Source: an uncultured Bacteroides sp.
Lineage (GTDB): Bacteria; Bacteroidota; Bacteroidia; Bacteroidales; Bacteroidaceae
Assembly (NCBI GenBank): GCA_905198575.1
Contig: CAJKDC010000006.1
Location: 1-58,532 of the forward strand
Length of the DNA: 58,532 bases
Reading direction: 5' to 3'
Shown here: in pieces, positions 32,444 through 40,728 of the stretch
Position numbering within the stretch: the first letter of the stretch is position 1
Layout: every line of letters starts with the position of its first letter
Program-made: the position numbers and the translations under genes
The notes under the pieces: generated by a model
Databases searched by the model: none
The model's input: the letters and a program-made list of their open reading frames with translations, nothing else
What the model was told of the DNA's origin: nothing

Positions 32444-35400
32444 TTAAAAGTTAAGTTTCAAATTCAAACCAAAGCTGCGTGATGTCGGAAGTCCGAACAT
32501 GTCTACACCTTGTATACCATTACCGGTACCTGCTGATACATCCGGATCCATCGGGGCATCTTTATAGAAGAAGAACAGGTTACGACCGATAAGGGCTGCA
32601 GTTAAGTTCTTGCCTACTCCAAACAGATTACGGAATGTATAACCTATACTTAATTCACGCAAGCGTACATTAGTTGCATCGTATACATAATATTCGTTCG
32701 CATACGGGCTATTAAAGTTGCTGGCACCAGTAGTTGTGTACCATGCTTTTGGGTCGAAGCTTACACCATCAACCACTACTTCACCTGCATCACGAGCTGC
32801 ACCCGAACGTTCTGATACGCCCCATCCATCAAGAGTAGCTTCAGTCATTGCCATTACCTTACCACCAAACTTAGCGTCAATCAAGAATGAAAGTGTAAAA
32901 TCTTTATAATGGAATGTATTAGTCCATCCGGCATTTACCTTCGCATTCATATTTCCAGCATAAATTAAGTCTTCGGTTGCATCACCACTGACAATTGGCT
33001 GTCCGTAATCATTCTTCAACGGTTTACCGCTTTCGTCACGCATGATATGACGTACATACAAATCACCATATGAACCACCTTCCTTCAAAATAATCTTAGC
33101 ACCACCAAAGTCTGTAAGTGTCAATCCATTTGGAAGGTCATCCACCAATTCTACAATCTTATTTTCATTATATGAAATATTGAAGTTGGTACTCCAGCTA
33201 AAGTTATCATTAAACTGCTGATACCAGCCTGCTGATAATTCGAAACCTTGGTTCTGTACATTACCTGCATTAACATAACGGTTACGCAAACCTGATTCGT
33301 ATGGAGCTGCAACAGAGAAGAACTGGTTCTTAGTATTTGTCTTATAGTAAGTTAAACCTAAAGTAAGACGATTCTGGAAGAAAGTACCATCAAAACCAAC
33401 TTCAATAGAATGAGTCTTTTCAGGCTTCAATGTACGGAACGGAGCTTTGTCGGGAGGAGTTACTGAACCTTGTGACTGCAATGAATACAGCAAGTTACTC
33501 ATATACAACGGTACATCATTACCTACAATAGAATAGCTGGCACGGAATTTGAACAAATCGATATTTTTACCCATATCTATAAATTTGTCCAACAATAAGC
33601 TACCACCTACAGAAGGATAGAAGAAAGAACAGCTTTCTGTAAATGCCAATGCAGAAGACCAGTCGTTACGTGCAGAAAGGTCGATGAACAAACCATCCTT
33701 ATATCCCAATTGTGCGGTTGCAAAGACTGCATTCAAACGTTTTTCTGTATTCCAATGATCATTTTTTCCTACTGTAGACATATTACCGTAGTAGTTATTG
33801 GGAGTGAAAATATTTGGATAATAAACATTTCCGATTCCCGGAGAAACAAACTGAGTTCCTTCAGCCCATAAATCTACATGAGAAGTTTTACTCTTAGTAA
33901 AGCTGGAACCTGCTGTAGCTGATACAAAGAAATCATTAAATGTATGGCTATAACTTACCAATACATCACCGTACAACTGATCACTGAAGTAACGGTTATC
34001 GCGCATACGGCCCATCGGATACAAGTTGGCAATACTTGATGCATATAAATTATGTACATAGTGCTCTTCACCACGTTCATAACGCATACGGCCCTGAATA
34101 TTCAAATCACTGGTAATATCCCATTTCACGCTACCACCAAATTCATAACGGTTACGATCGGTGATAGGAGTCTGACGATTCAAAGTCCAATATGGATTAC
34201 TATACTGCTGCAAACCTGTGTTGGTCCAGTTTTGGATGTTGCAACCACGGGCAGGATCATATACTTCATAATTGTTTTTATAGTAATCCCAGTCTTCACC
34301 TCTCGGGAACAAATATACACCTGTCAATGGATTGAACAAGAAACCTGCTGCAGCCTGATTTTTAATATGCTGATTGGTGAATTTTGCAGTAAAGTCAACA
34401 TGTACACCCTTAAATGGATCAAATCCTACTTTAGAGTTTAAGTTATGGCTGCGATAATTATTAGATGGAGTTACACCTTCCGAATAAACATTACCGTATG
34501 AGAAATAAGCCTGCATTTTATCATTACCACCAGCCAAAGATATTGAGTTATTGGTAGTAAATCCTACACGATAGAATTCCTTTGCATAGTTAGGAGCTTC
34601 TTTTGACAACTTATCTCCCCAGCTATAAGTACCATTATCACTCATACCATAACGATTCTGGAATTCAGGAAGTAGCATCGGAGTTTCCATTGTAGTATTG
34701 CTGGAAACATTGACTGACACTTTACCCGACTGAGCTGATTTGGTAGTAATCATAATAGCACCATTGGCAGCTACTGCACCATAAAGAGCTGCAGCAGAAG
34801 CTCCTTTCAATAAGGTAATTGAAGCAATATCATCAGGGTTAATAGTAGACATAGCATCACCACCATCTCGCTGACCACCATAATTATTATCCACCTGTGC
34901 GGAAGTAATGTTCATCATCAAAGGTACACCATCTACAACAACCAACGGCTGGTTGCTACCACTGATAGATTTGTTACCACGGAACAAAATCTTTGAGGAG
35001 CCACCTGCACCAGTAGAGTTCGGAGTAATCTGAAGTCCGGCACTCTTACCTTGCAAAGAGTTAATCATATTGACACTCTTTACATCATTTACATCTTTAC
35101 CTCCTACAGTCTGTGCCGAATATGTAAGTGTTTCCGACTGACGCTTAATACCCATGGCTGTAACTACAACTTCACCCAAGCTTTCAGCATCAGATGCCAT
35201 CACTACATTTATTACCTTCCGGTTTCCTACTTTCTCTTCCACAGTTTTCATACTTACATAAGAAAAGACCAAAACATCATCGGAAGAAGCTTGAATTGAA
35301 TAATTACCCGATAAATCAGTAACCGTACCCGTCGTAGTACCTTTCACAAGTACGTTTACACCAATCAATGGTTCACCCATCTCCTTGTCGGTTACAGAAC

Positions 35401-35488
35401 CTGTAACTATATGCGTCTGCGCATACAGAGAGGTTAGAAACATTCCTACCAGAAATGTTACTACAGAAAGAAAAAATCGCTTCTGCAT
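32444..35488 (-). CDS. SusC/RagA-family TonB-linked outer-membrane transporter
   Basis: A 1014-residue TonB-dependent porin. The signal peptide is KRFFLSVVTFLVGMFLTSLYAQ. It is followed by a CarboxypepD-regulatory-like domain (TGSVTDKEMGEPLIGVNVLV) and the TonB-box/plug start (GEVVVTAMGIKRQ). The plug includes QPLVVVDGVPL, and a 22-strand barrel is expected to the C-terminal LNLKLNF. There is no STN domain, so it is not coupled directly to an anti-sigma factor through that route. I start at the ATG at 35488. The frame runs further upstream but adds no signal-like sequence. It imports the substrate captured by the adjacent SusD. Confidence 0.95.
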   Translation of the reverse strand: MQKRFFLSVVTFLVGMFLTSLYAQTHIVTGSVTDKEMGEPLIGVNVLVKGTTTGTVTDLSGNYSIQASSDDVLVFSYVSMKTVEEKVGNRKVINVVMASDAESLGEVVVTAMGIKRQSETLTYSAQTVGGKDVNDVKSVNMINSLQGKSAGLQITPNSTGAGGSSKILFRGNKSISGSNQPLVVVDGVPLMMNITSAQVDNNYGGQRDGGDAMSTINPDDIASITLLKGASAAALYGAVAANGAIMITTKSAQSGKVSVNVSSNTTMETPMLLPEFQNRYGMSDNGTYSWGDKLSKEAPNYAKEFYRVGFTTNNSISLAGGNDKMQAYFSYGNVYSEGVTPSNNYRSHNLNSKVGFDPFKGVHVDFTAKFTNQHIKNQAAAGFLFNPLTGVYLFPRGEDWDYYKNNYEVYDPARGCNIQNWTNTGLQQYSNPYWTLNRQTPITDRNRYEFGGSVKWDITSDLNIQGRMRYERGEEHYVHNLYASSIANLYPMGRMRDNRYFSDQLYGDVLVSYSHTFNDFFVSATAGSSFTKSKTSHVDLWAEGTQFVSPGIGNVYYPNIFTPNNYYGNMSTVGKNDHWNTEKRLNAVFATAQLGYKDGLFIDLSARNDWSSALAFTESCSFFYPSVGGSLLLDKFIDMGKNIDLFKFRASYSIVGNDVPLYMSNLLYSLQSQGSVTPPDKAPFRTLKPEKTHSIEVGFDGTFFQNRLTLGLTYYKTNTKNQFFSVAAPYESGLRNRYVNAGNVQNQGFELSAGWYQQFNDNFSWSTNFNISYNENKIVELVDDLPNGLTLTDFGGAKIILKEGGSYGDLYVRHIMRDESGKPLKNDYGQPIVSGDATEDLIYAGNMNAKVNAGWTNTFHYKDFTLSFLIDAKFGGKVMAMTEATLDGWGVSERSGAARDAGEVVVDGVSFDPKAWYTTTGASNFNSPYANEYYVYDATNVRLRELSIGYTFRNLFGVGKNLTAALIGRNLFFFYKDAPMDPDVSAGTGNGIQGVDMFGLPTSRSFGLNLKLNF

Positions 35489-35582
35489 AGTACTAAATTT
35501 AAAAATAAAACAATAGTTTCTGTCTAACACAAATTCATTGCACACACGTGCTTAAATACGTGAAGATTTAACGTTAACAGCT

Positions 35583-35590
35583 CAAATATA
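35583..35590 (-). promoter_or_regulatory. -7 promoter element TATATTTG for susCD
   Basis: Minus-strand TAnnTTTG match 94 nt before the susC ATG, leaving a leader of roughly 85-90 nt, longer than most in the window. A palindrome overlaps the predicted RNA start. Confidence 0.45.
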
Positions 35591-35840
35591 TGCATTATTC
35601 TTTAAATAATACACTCTAATAAATTAAAATTGCATAAATAATATTTCATTAATATTTTATTTTTAAATAAGCATCCAAATAATCGAATTTATTATCAAAA
35701 CAAGCTTTTTAGCGATAATTTAAAAACAAAAGAAAATGGGGAGTATTTGACTTTTTAGGAGCTGACCTCTTAATATAGTAAGGTAATCGTGCACACCAGC
35801 CTAAAAAATGTGCAAAAAATTGCATTTATTTGCCTGAATA

Positions 35841-35872
35841 TTTGCTTACTACGAGAAATATTTATTCCTTTG
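35841..35872 (+). promoter_or_regulatory. Promoter with -33 TTTG and -7 TTCCTTTG for acpP-fabF-rnc
   Basis: TTTG at 35841-35844, a 20-nt spacer and TTCCTTTG at 35865-35872 fit the Bacteroides -33/-7 spacing, with one mismatch in the -7 box. The leader to the acpP ATG is about 40 nt. It fixes the acpP start at 35921, because upstream in-frame starts would precede the transcript. Confidence 0.6.
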
Positions 35873-35920
35873 CAGCAAAATTATAATACAAACAAATTTA
35901 TAAACTTAAAATTTAAAGTT

Positions 35921-36157
35921 ATGTCTGAAATCGCATCAAAAGTAAAAGCTATTATCGTTGATAAATTAGGTGTTGAAGAATCAGAAGTTAAAAATGAAGC
36001 AAGCTTCACTAACGATCTGGGTGCTGACTCTTTGGATACTGTAGAATTGATCATGGAATTCGAAAAAGAATTCGGTATCTCTATTCCAGACGATCAGGCT
36101 GAAAAAATTGCTACTGTAGGTGACGCTGTTTCTTACATTGAAGCTAACGCGAAATAA
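35921..36157 (+). CDS. acpP: Acyl carrier protein
   Basis: A 78-residue acidic carrier of fatty-acid intermediates. The phosphopantetheine attachment Ser is in LGADSLDTVELIMEFEKEF (about residue 38). The size and the neighbours fabF and rnc are the classic acpP-fabF-rnc arrangement. The start is the ATG giving SEIASKVKAII. An upstream in-frame extension of 44 residues is rejected since no ACP has it and the promoter lies within it. Confidence 0.97.
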   Translation: MSEIASKVKAIIVDKLGVEESEVKNEASFTNDLGADSLDTVELIMEFEKEFGISIPDDQAEKIATVGDAVSYIEANAK

Positions 36158-36177
36158 GTAATCCTATTCGTTTGAGT

Positions 36178-37443
36178 ATGGAATTAAAAAGAGTAGTAGT
36201 AACAGGTCTTGGTGCACTCACCCCTGTAGGCAACACTGCTCCAGAATTCTGGAACAATTTGCTGAATGGAGTAAGTGGAGCAGGGCCTATTACTCATTTT
36301 GATGCATCTAAATTTAAAACACAATTTGCGTGTGAGGTTAAGAACTTCAATGCAACCGATTTCATCGACCGCAAAGAAGCTCGTAAAATGGACCTCTATA
36401 CACAATACGCCATTGCAGCTGCTAAAGAAGCTGTAAGTGATGCAAATCTTGACCCAGAAAAAGAAGACTGCAATAAGATTGGTGTAATCTTTGGAGTAGG
36501 TATCGGTGGTATCCACACATTCGAAGAAGAAGTATTGAGCTATGCTCAGACAAAAGATACAATAGGACCTAAGTTCAGTCCGTTCTTTATTCCTAAGATG
36601 ATTGCTGATATTGCTTCGGGACATATCTCTATTATGTATGGATTCCGTGGACCGAACTTTACAACAACTTCGGCTTGTGCATCTTCATCGAACGCAATTG
36701 CAGATGCATTCAATTATATCCGATTAGGAAAAGCAAACGTCATTGTAGCCGGAGGCGCAGAAGCTGCTATTTTCCCGGCTGGTGTAGGCGGTTTCAACGC
36801 TATGCACGCTCTCTCTACCAGAAACGATGACCCAGAACATGCTTCACGTCCATTCAGTGCAAGCCGTGACGGTTTCATCATGGGTGAAGGAGCCGGATGT
36901 TTGATTTTGGAAGAACTGGAACATGCAAAAGCCCGCGGTGCTAAAATCTATGCAGAATTGGCTGGCGTGGGAGCTTCTGCTGACGCACATCATATCACTG
37001 CTTCTCATCCGGAAGGTTTGGGAGCCAGACTGGTTATGATGAATGCTTTGGAAGATGCAGGCATGAAACCGGAAGATATTGACTACATCAATGTTCACGG
37101 TACTTCTACACCTGTAGGCGATGTTTCTGAAGTTAAGGCCATTCAGGCTTTGTTCGGAGAACATGCATACAAGCTTAATATCAGCTCTACTAAGTCTATG
37201 ACCGGACACTTGCTTGGTGCTGCAGGTGCTGTAGAAGCAATTGCCAGCGTATTAGCTGTAAAGAACGATGTTATACCTCCAACCATTAACCACGAAGAAG
37301 GTGATAATGATCCTGAAATCGATTACAATTTGAACTTTACGTTCAATAAGGCTCAGCAGCGTACTGTACGTGCCGCATTGAGCAATACATTTGGTTTTGG
37401 TGGACATAACGCATGTGTAATCGTAAAAAAATACACTGAATAA
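36178..37443 (+). CDS. fabF: Beta-ketoacyl-ACP synthase II
   Basis: FabF condenses malonyl-ACP with acyl-ACP in fatty-acid elongation. The 421-residue thiolase-fold protein has the catalytic Cys in TTSACASSSNAI and the two His residues in INVHGTSTPVGD and SMTGHLLGAAGAVEA. NTFGFGGHNACVIV sits at the C-terminus. I start at the ATG at 36178; a TTG two codons earlier is in frame but unlikely. It lies 20 nt after acpP and 3 nt before rnc, clearly one operon. Confidence 0.97.
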   Translation: MELKRVVVTGLGALTPVGNTAPEFWNNLLNGVSGAGPITHFDASKFKTQFACEVKNFNATDFIDRKEARKMDLYTQYAIAAAKEAVSDANLDPEKEDCNKIGVIFGVGIGGIHTFEEEVLSYAQTKDTIGPKFSPFFIPKMIADIASGHISIMYGFRGPNFTTTSACASSSNAIADAFNYIRLGKANVIVAGGAEAAIFPAGVGGFNAMHALSTRNDDPEHASRPFSASRDGFIMGEGAGCLILEELEHAKARGAKIYAELAGVGASADAHHITASHPEGLGARLVMMNALEDAGMKPEDIDYINVHGTSTPVGDVSEVKAIQALFGEHAYKLNISSTKSMTGHLLGAAGAVEAIASVLAVKNDVIPPTINHEEGDNDPEIDYNLNFTFNKAQQRTVRAALSNTFGFGGHNACVIVKKYTE

Positions 37444-37446
37444 ACT

Positions 37447-38382
37447 GTGTTTAGCAATTTTACAGATAGGATAAGACTCTTTTTCCGCAAGGATAAGGAG
37501 CCTTATCTTTGTTTTTATAGAATACTGGGATTTTACCCTCATAATATTAGCTTGTATGAGCAAGCTTTATTACATAAATCATCATCGGTAAAATCAGAGA
37601 AAGGCCGTTTGGTAAATAATGAACGACTCGAATTCCTGGGTGATGCTATTCTAGATGCTGTCGTTGCAGATATTGTATACAAAAAATTTGAAGGAAAAAG
37701 AGAAGGTTTTCTCACAAATACCCGTTCAAAAATCGTACAGCGTGAAACATTAAACCGCCTGGCAGTTGAGATAGGACTGGATAAACTGATAAAATACACA
37801 ACACGTCAGTCATCTCACAACAGCTACATGTGTGGTAATGCTTTCGAGGCATTGGTGGGAGCAATTTATCTTGACCGAGGATACCGTGCTTGTATGTACT
37901 TCATGGAAGAACGGATTATTAACCGCTATCTCAATCTGGATAAAATCTCACGAAAAGAGGTTAACTTCAAATCCAAGCTTATAGAATGGGGACAAAAAAA
38001 CAAATTTGATGTGACATTTGAATTACTGGAACAATCACTCGACAATGCGCAAAATCCAGTTTTCGTCACACAAGTGGTCGTAGAGCACATTCCTGCAGGA
38101 AAAGGTTCTGGATACTCTAAAAAAGAATCTCAGCAAGAAGCAGCTCACGAAACCATGAAAAAAATAAAATCTGATCCTCAATTCATAGATAGTATCTTTG
38201 CAGCTAAGGCTGAGCGAGAAAAAGAATTGGAACAGGAAAATCCTATCCAACAACAGGAAACGCAACAGGAATTCAGCATTACAGAAGAAATAGCTGTAGA
38301 AAAATATGATGATAACGAACGAATTATCACCGAAGCTGAAGAAGCTGCATTCATGGAAGAGTCTGCCATAAAGAAGCAATAG
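37447..38382 (+). CDS. rnc: Ribonuclease III
   Basis: RNase III cuts double-stranded RNA in rRNA processing and regulation. The 311-residue protein has the nuclease signature NERLEFLGDAILDAVV, the second acidic site in NAFEALVGAIYLDRGY, and a double-stranded RNA-binding domain (FKSKLIEWGQKNKFD ... KKESQQEAAHETMKKI). A Glu/Gln-rich tail of about 60 residues follows, longer than in E. coli, and is probably disordered. The start codon is GTG, 3 nt after fabF, which suggests translational coupling. Confidence 0.95.
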   Translation: MFSNFTDRIRLFFRKDKEPYLCFYRILGFYPHNISLYEQALLHKSSSVKSEKGRLVNNERLEFLGDAILDAVVADIVYKKFEGKREGFLTNTRSKIVQRETLNRLAVEIGLDKLIKYTTRQSSHNSYMCGNAFEALVGAIYLDRGYRACMYFMEERIINRYLNLDKISRKEVNFKSKLIEWGQKNKFDVTFELLEQSLDNAQNPVFVTQVVVEHIPAGKGSGYSKKESQQEAAHETMKKIKSDPQFIDSIFAAKAEREKELEQENPIQQQETQQEFSITEEIAVEKYDDNERIITEAEEAAFMEESAIKKQ

Positions 38383-38427
38383 GCTCACTATTGCAATAAT
38401 ATATTTATCAACAGCACAAAAATTTTA

Positions 38428-38484
38428 AATGGCTTCATATGGAAATATTCTATTCTCCCCATCAAATTTCCATATGAAGCCATT
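38428..38484. terminator. 19-bp perfect inverted repeat with 19-nt loop after rnc
   Basis: Arms 38428-38446 and 38466-38484 are exact reverse complements. The arms include an ATATGG/CCATAT core. No proper T-run follows, so it may be a factor-assisted terminator, an attenuator or an mRNA-stabilising hairpin between rnc and the broken GT2, for which I see no separate TAnnTTTG promoter. Confidence 0.6.
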
Positions 38485-38518
38485 CTAAAAGTTGTATATA
38501 AATCAATTTACATAGAAA

Positions 38519-39486
38519 ATGAAAGAGGTAAAAGTCAGTGTGATTGTTCCCAATTATAATTATGCCCGTTACTTACCGATTCGACTTGAATCTATTCTGA
38601 ATCAGACATTCAAAGATTTTGAATTGATTTTATTGGACGATGCCTCAACAGATAACAGTATACAAATCTTAGAAAACTACCGCAATCATCCCAATGTATC
38701 ACAGCTTGTTGTAAATAATGTAAATACAGGCAGCCCTTTTCAGCAATGGATGAAAGGTATTTTATTGGCTCGTGGTGAATATATCTGGATCGCAGAAGCT
38801 GACGACATAGCCGACTTACAATTTCTAGAAACTTGCATCAACTTAGCAGAGAAAAATGAGAATACAGCAATCTGCTATGTTGGTTCCCAATTAATTAATG
38901 AAAAAGGAGACATAAAAAACGCGATATAAATCACTGGGGAAAAAGAAAAAACAAGCATTATGGTTGTTTCGACGGTAAATCATTCGCAGAACATAATTTA
39001 TATTGGAAAAATTATATCATAAATGCCAGTGGTGTGCTATTCCGTCGAGAATATGCTGCAAAGCTCGTTCATTCTGATTTTCTGCAGATGCGTTATTGTG
39101 GTGACTGGCTATTTTGGTTTCAGATGGCACTGCAGGGAAAGGTTATAGAGGTTTATAAAAATTTAAACTATTTCCGCCAGCACGATAAGAAAGTGACGGT
39201 TAATTCATATCGGTCCGGGAAAGGTATCGCAGAGGATATCCAAGTCGTTAACTTTATGGAAAGCAATTTACCTCTTCTGTCTCAGTATAAAAAACGTTTA
39301 CGGCACGGATTGTTACATCGCAAAATCAGACGCTTGCCTATAGACGAAAATAATAAAAAATCACTGTACGATTTACTTTTAAAAATATTACATTCTGATG
39401 CTTCTGATTATTATTTAGAGCGCCGGAATCAGATACTTCGTATGATATTACCTTTTCTGCTTACAGCAAAAAGAGACAGACTCTAG
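38519..39486 (+). pseudogene. GT2 glycosyltransferase split by a -1 frame change at a slippery A AAA AAC site
   Basis: The first frame (38519-38929) encodes a GT2 start: VSVIVPNYNYARYLPIRLES, LLDDASTDNSI and IWIAEADDIADL with DxD. It stops at TAA 38927-38929. Reading one base back from 38920 the protein continues as RDINHWGKRKNKHYGCFDGK, then YWKNYIINASGVLFRREY, to the stop at 39486. Joined, it is a 322-residue enzyme of normal family length. The shift point is AAAAAAC (38914-38920) in the exact X XXY YYZ phase for -1 slippage. It could be a one-base deletion (A7 to A6), a phase-variable homopolymer or programmed frameshifting. No separate promoter is seen. Confidence 0.8.
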
Positions 39487-39527
39487 TTTCATAAACACTC
39501 ACAAACATATATAATGTATTGAAAAAG

Positions 39528-39567
39528 AATGTTCCTGAAAAGTTGATGATTACTTTTCAGGAACATT
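39528..39567. terminator. Terminator hairpin between the GT2 and pfkA, 16-bp stem
   Basis: AATGTTCCTGAAAAGT (39528-39543) pairs exactly with ACTTTTCAGGAACATT (39552-39567) across an 8-nt loop, between convergent genes. Confidence 0.75.
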
Positions 39568-39575
39568 TGTTTATA

Positions 39576-40583
39576 TCAACCAAAACAAACTCCCATTCGC
39601 CGACCTTGTAGCAGCAGATCATTGTTCTCGCCTACCAATTTTAATTTTCCTGCAACTTCCGTCAAGGGAATAGAAGTAATAGATGTACCCCTTAAGGAAA
39701 CCATTCGCCCAAACTGTTTGTTAGCAATCAGCTCGGTAGCATGTCCTCCCATCCGTGTAGCCAAATTACGGTCGAATGCTGTAGGAGCACCTCCTCGTTG
39801 AATATATCCTAGCACGGTCTCACGGGTTTCAAATCCTGTTTCGTATTCTATTTCTTCAGCAATATACTGCGCTGCTTTCTTCCCGTCAGGAGTGGCAATT
39901 CCTTCGGCAACCACAACAATGGAATAAGGTTTTCCCTTTTTCAGACGGTCGATAATAGTATCCCCAATGTTATGAATATTAAACGGTATTTCCGGTAGCA
40001 AAATTATATCTCCACCACCAGCCATTCCCGAATAGAGAGCAAGCCACCCTGCTTTATGGCCCATTACTTCAATCACCATCACACGCTGATGAGATGTAGC
40101 TGTAGAATGTAACCTGTCTATCGCATCGGTAGCAATAGAAACTGCCGTATCAAATCCAAAAGAGAAATCAGTTCCCCATACATCATTGTCAATTGTCTTC
40201 GGAATACTCACTACGTTTACCCCAGTTTCAGCCAGCTTAGCTGCAGTTTTCTGAGTACCGTTTCCCCCAATACAGACTATACAGTCCAATTCATGTTTCT
40301 TGATTGAGTTAAGCATTAAAGCCGGCTTATCCAGAGAATTTGCATTGCGTTTACCAAAAGGCTTTTCTCGGGAAGTTCCTAAAATGGTTCCACCCATATT
40401 CAACAGTCCGCTCAAAGAATCCTCAGTAAGAGGAATTATATCATCATCTACCAATCCTCTGAACCCGCTATGGATACCAAAAACTTCCATACCATAATGT
40501 TTGATTGCCGTCTTACATACCCCACGTATGGTAGCATTAATGCCTGGACAATCTCCTCCCGATGTTAAAATTCCAATTCTCAT
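39576..40583 (-). CDS. pfkA: 6-phosphofructokinase
   Basis: A 335-residue glycolytic enzyme phosphorylating fructose-6-phosphate. Motifs: GILTSGGDCPGINATIRG, CIGGNGTQKTAAKLA, IPKTIDNDVWGTDFSFGFDTA, VMVIEVMGHKAGWLALYSG and GYIQRGGAPTAFDR. The nucleotide site has Gly in GGNGT, as in ATP-dependent enzymes. The Lys of PKTIDND is found in PPi-dependent and in some ATP-dependent forms, such as trypanosomal ones. ATP dependence is therefore likely but not certain. It is monocistronic. A near-consensus TATCTTTA lies on the minus strand at 40614-40621. Confidence 0.92.
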   Translation of the reverse strand: MRIGILTSGGDCPGINATIRGVCKTAIKHYGMEVFGIHSGFRGLVDDDIIPLTEDSLSGLLNMGGTILGTSREKPFGKRNANSLDKPALMLNSIKKHELDCIVCIGGNGTQKTAAKLAETGVNVVSIPKTIDNDVWGTDFSFGFDTAVSIATDAIDRLHSTATSHQRVMVIEVMGHKAGWLALYSGMAGGGDIILLPEIPFNIHNIGDTIIDRLKKGKPYSIVVVAEGIATPDGKKAAQYIAEEIEYETGFETRETVLGYIQRGGAPTAFDRNLATRMGGHATELIANKQFGRMVSLRGTSITSIPLTEVAGKLKLVGENNDLLLQGRRMGVCFG

Positions 40584-40692
40584 GGCTTATACAACTAATA
40601 TTTATTTTAAGAGTAAAGATAATAAAAATAGAAGGAAAGTTTCAAAATATGAAAAAAAATAATCTTATACCCTGATATTCTGTAGAAATAGC

Positions 40693-40700
40693 TACATTTG
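40693..40700 (+). promoter_or_regulatory. -7 promoter element TACATTTG for the GH3-like operon
   Basis: TAnnTTTG match 29 nt before the start codon at 40729. Confidence 0.55.
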
Positions 40701-40728
40701 TACAACGTATGAACTATTACATGCAGAC

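Larger units (their letters stand above)
35489..35920. other. AT-rich divergent regulatory region between susC and acpP
   Basis: This 432-nt gap holds the promoter of susCD and the promoter of acpP (both listed). A 10-bp perfect palindrome TTAACGTTAA at 35568-35577 lies where the susC transcript should begin. The rest (about 35600-35830) is very AT-rich with no gene that I can support. The open frame reaching upstream of acpP from 35789 is not coding: the acpP promoter lies inside it. Confidence 0.6.

Noticed and set aside
35789..35920. 44-residue N-terminal extension of AcpP
   Set aside because: The acpP promoter lies within it and no acyl carrier protein carries such an extension.
38428..38484. 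Invertible promoter flanked by inverted repeats
   Set aside because: The 19-nt spacer is far too short for the invertible promoters known in Bacteroides, and there is no recombinase gene nearby.
38901..38910. Shine-Dalgarno-like GGAG as a frameshift stimulator
   Set aside because: Bacteroidetes make little use of Shine-Dalgarno pairing and the 4-nt distance to the heptamer is shorter than in dnaX, so I do not count it as evidence for programmed frameshifting.
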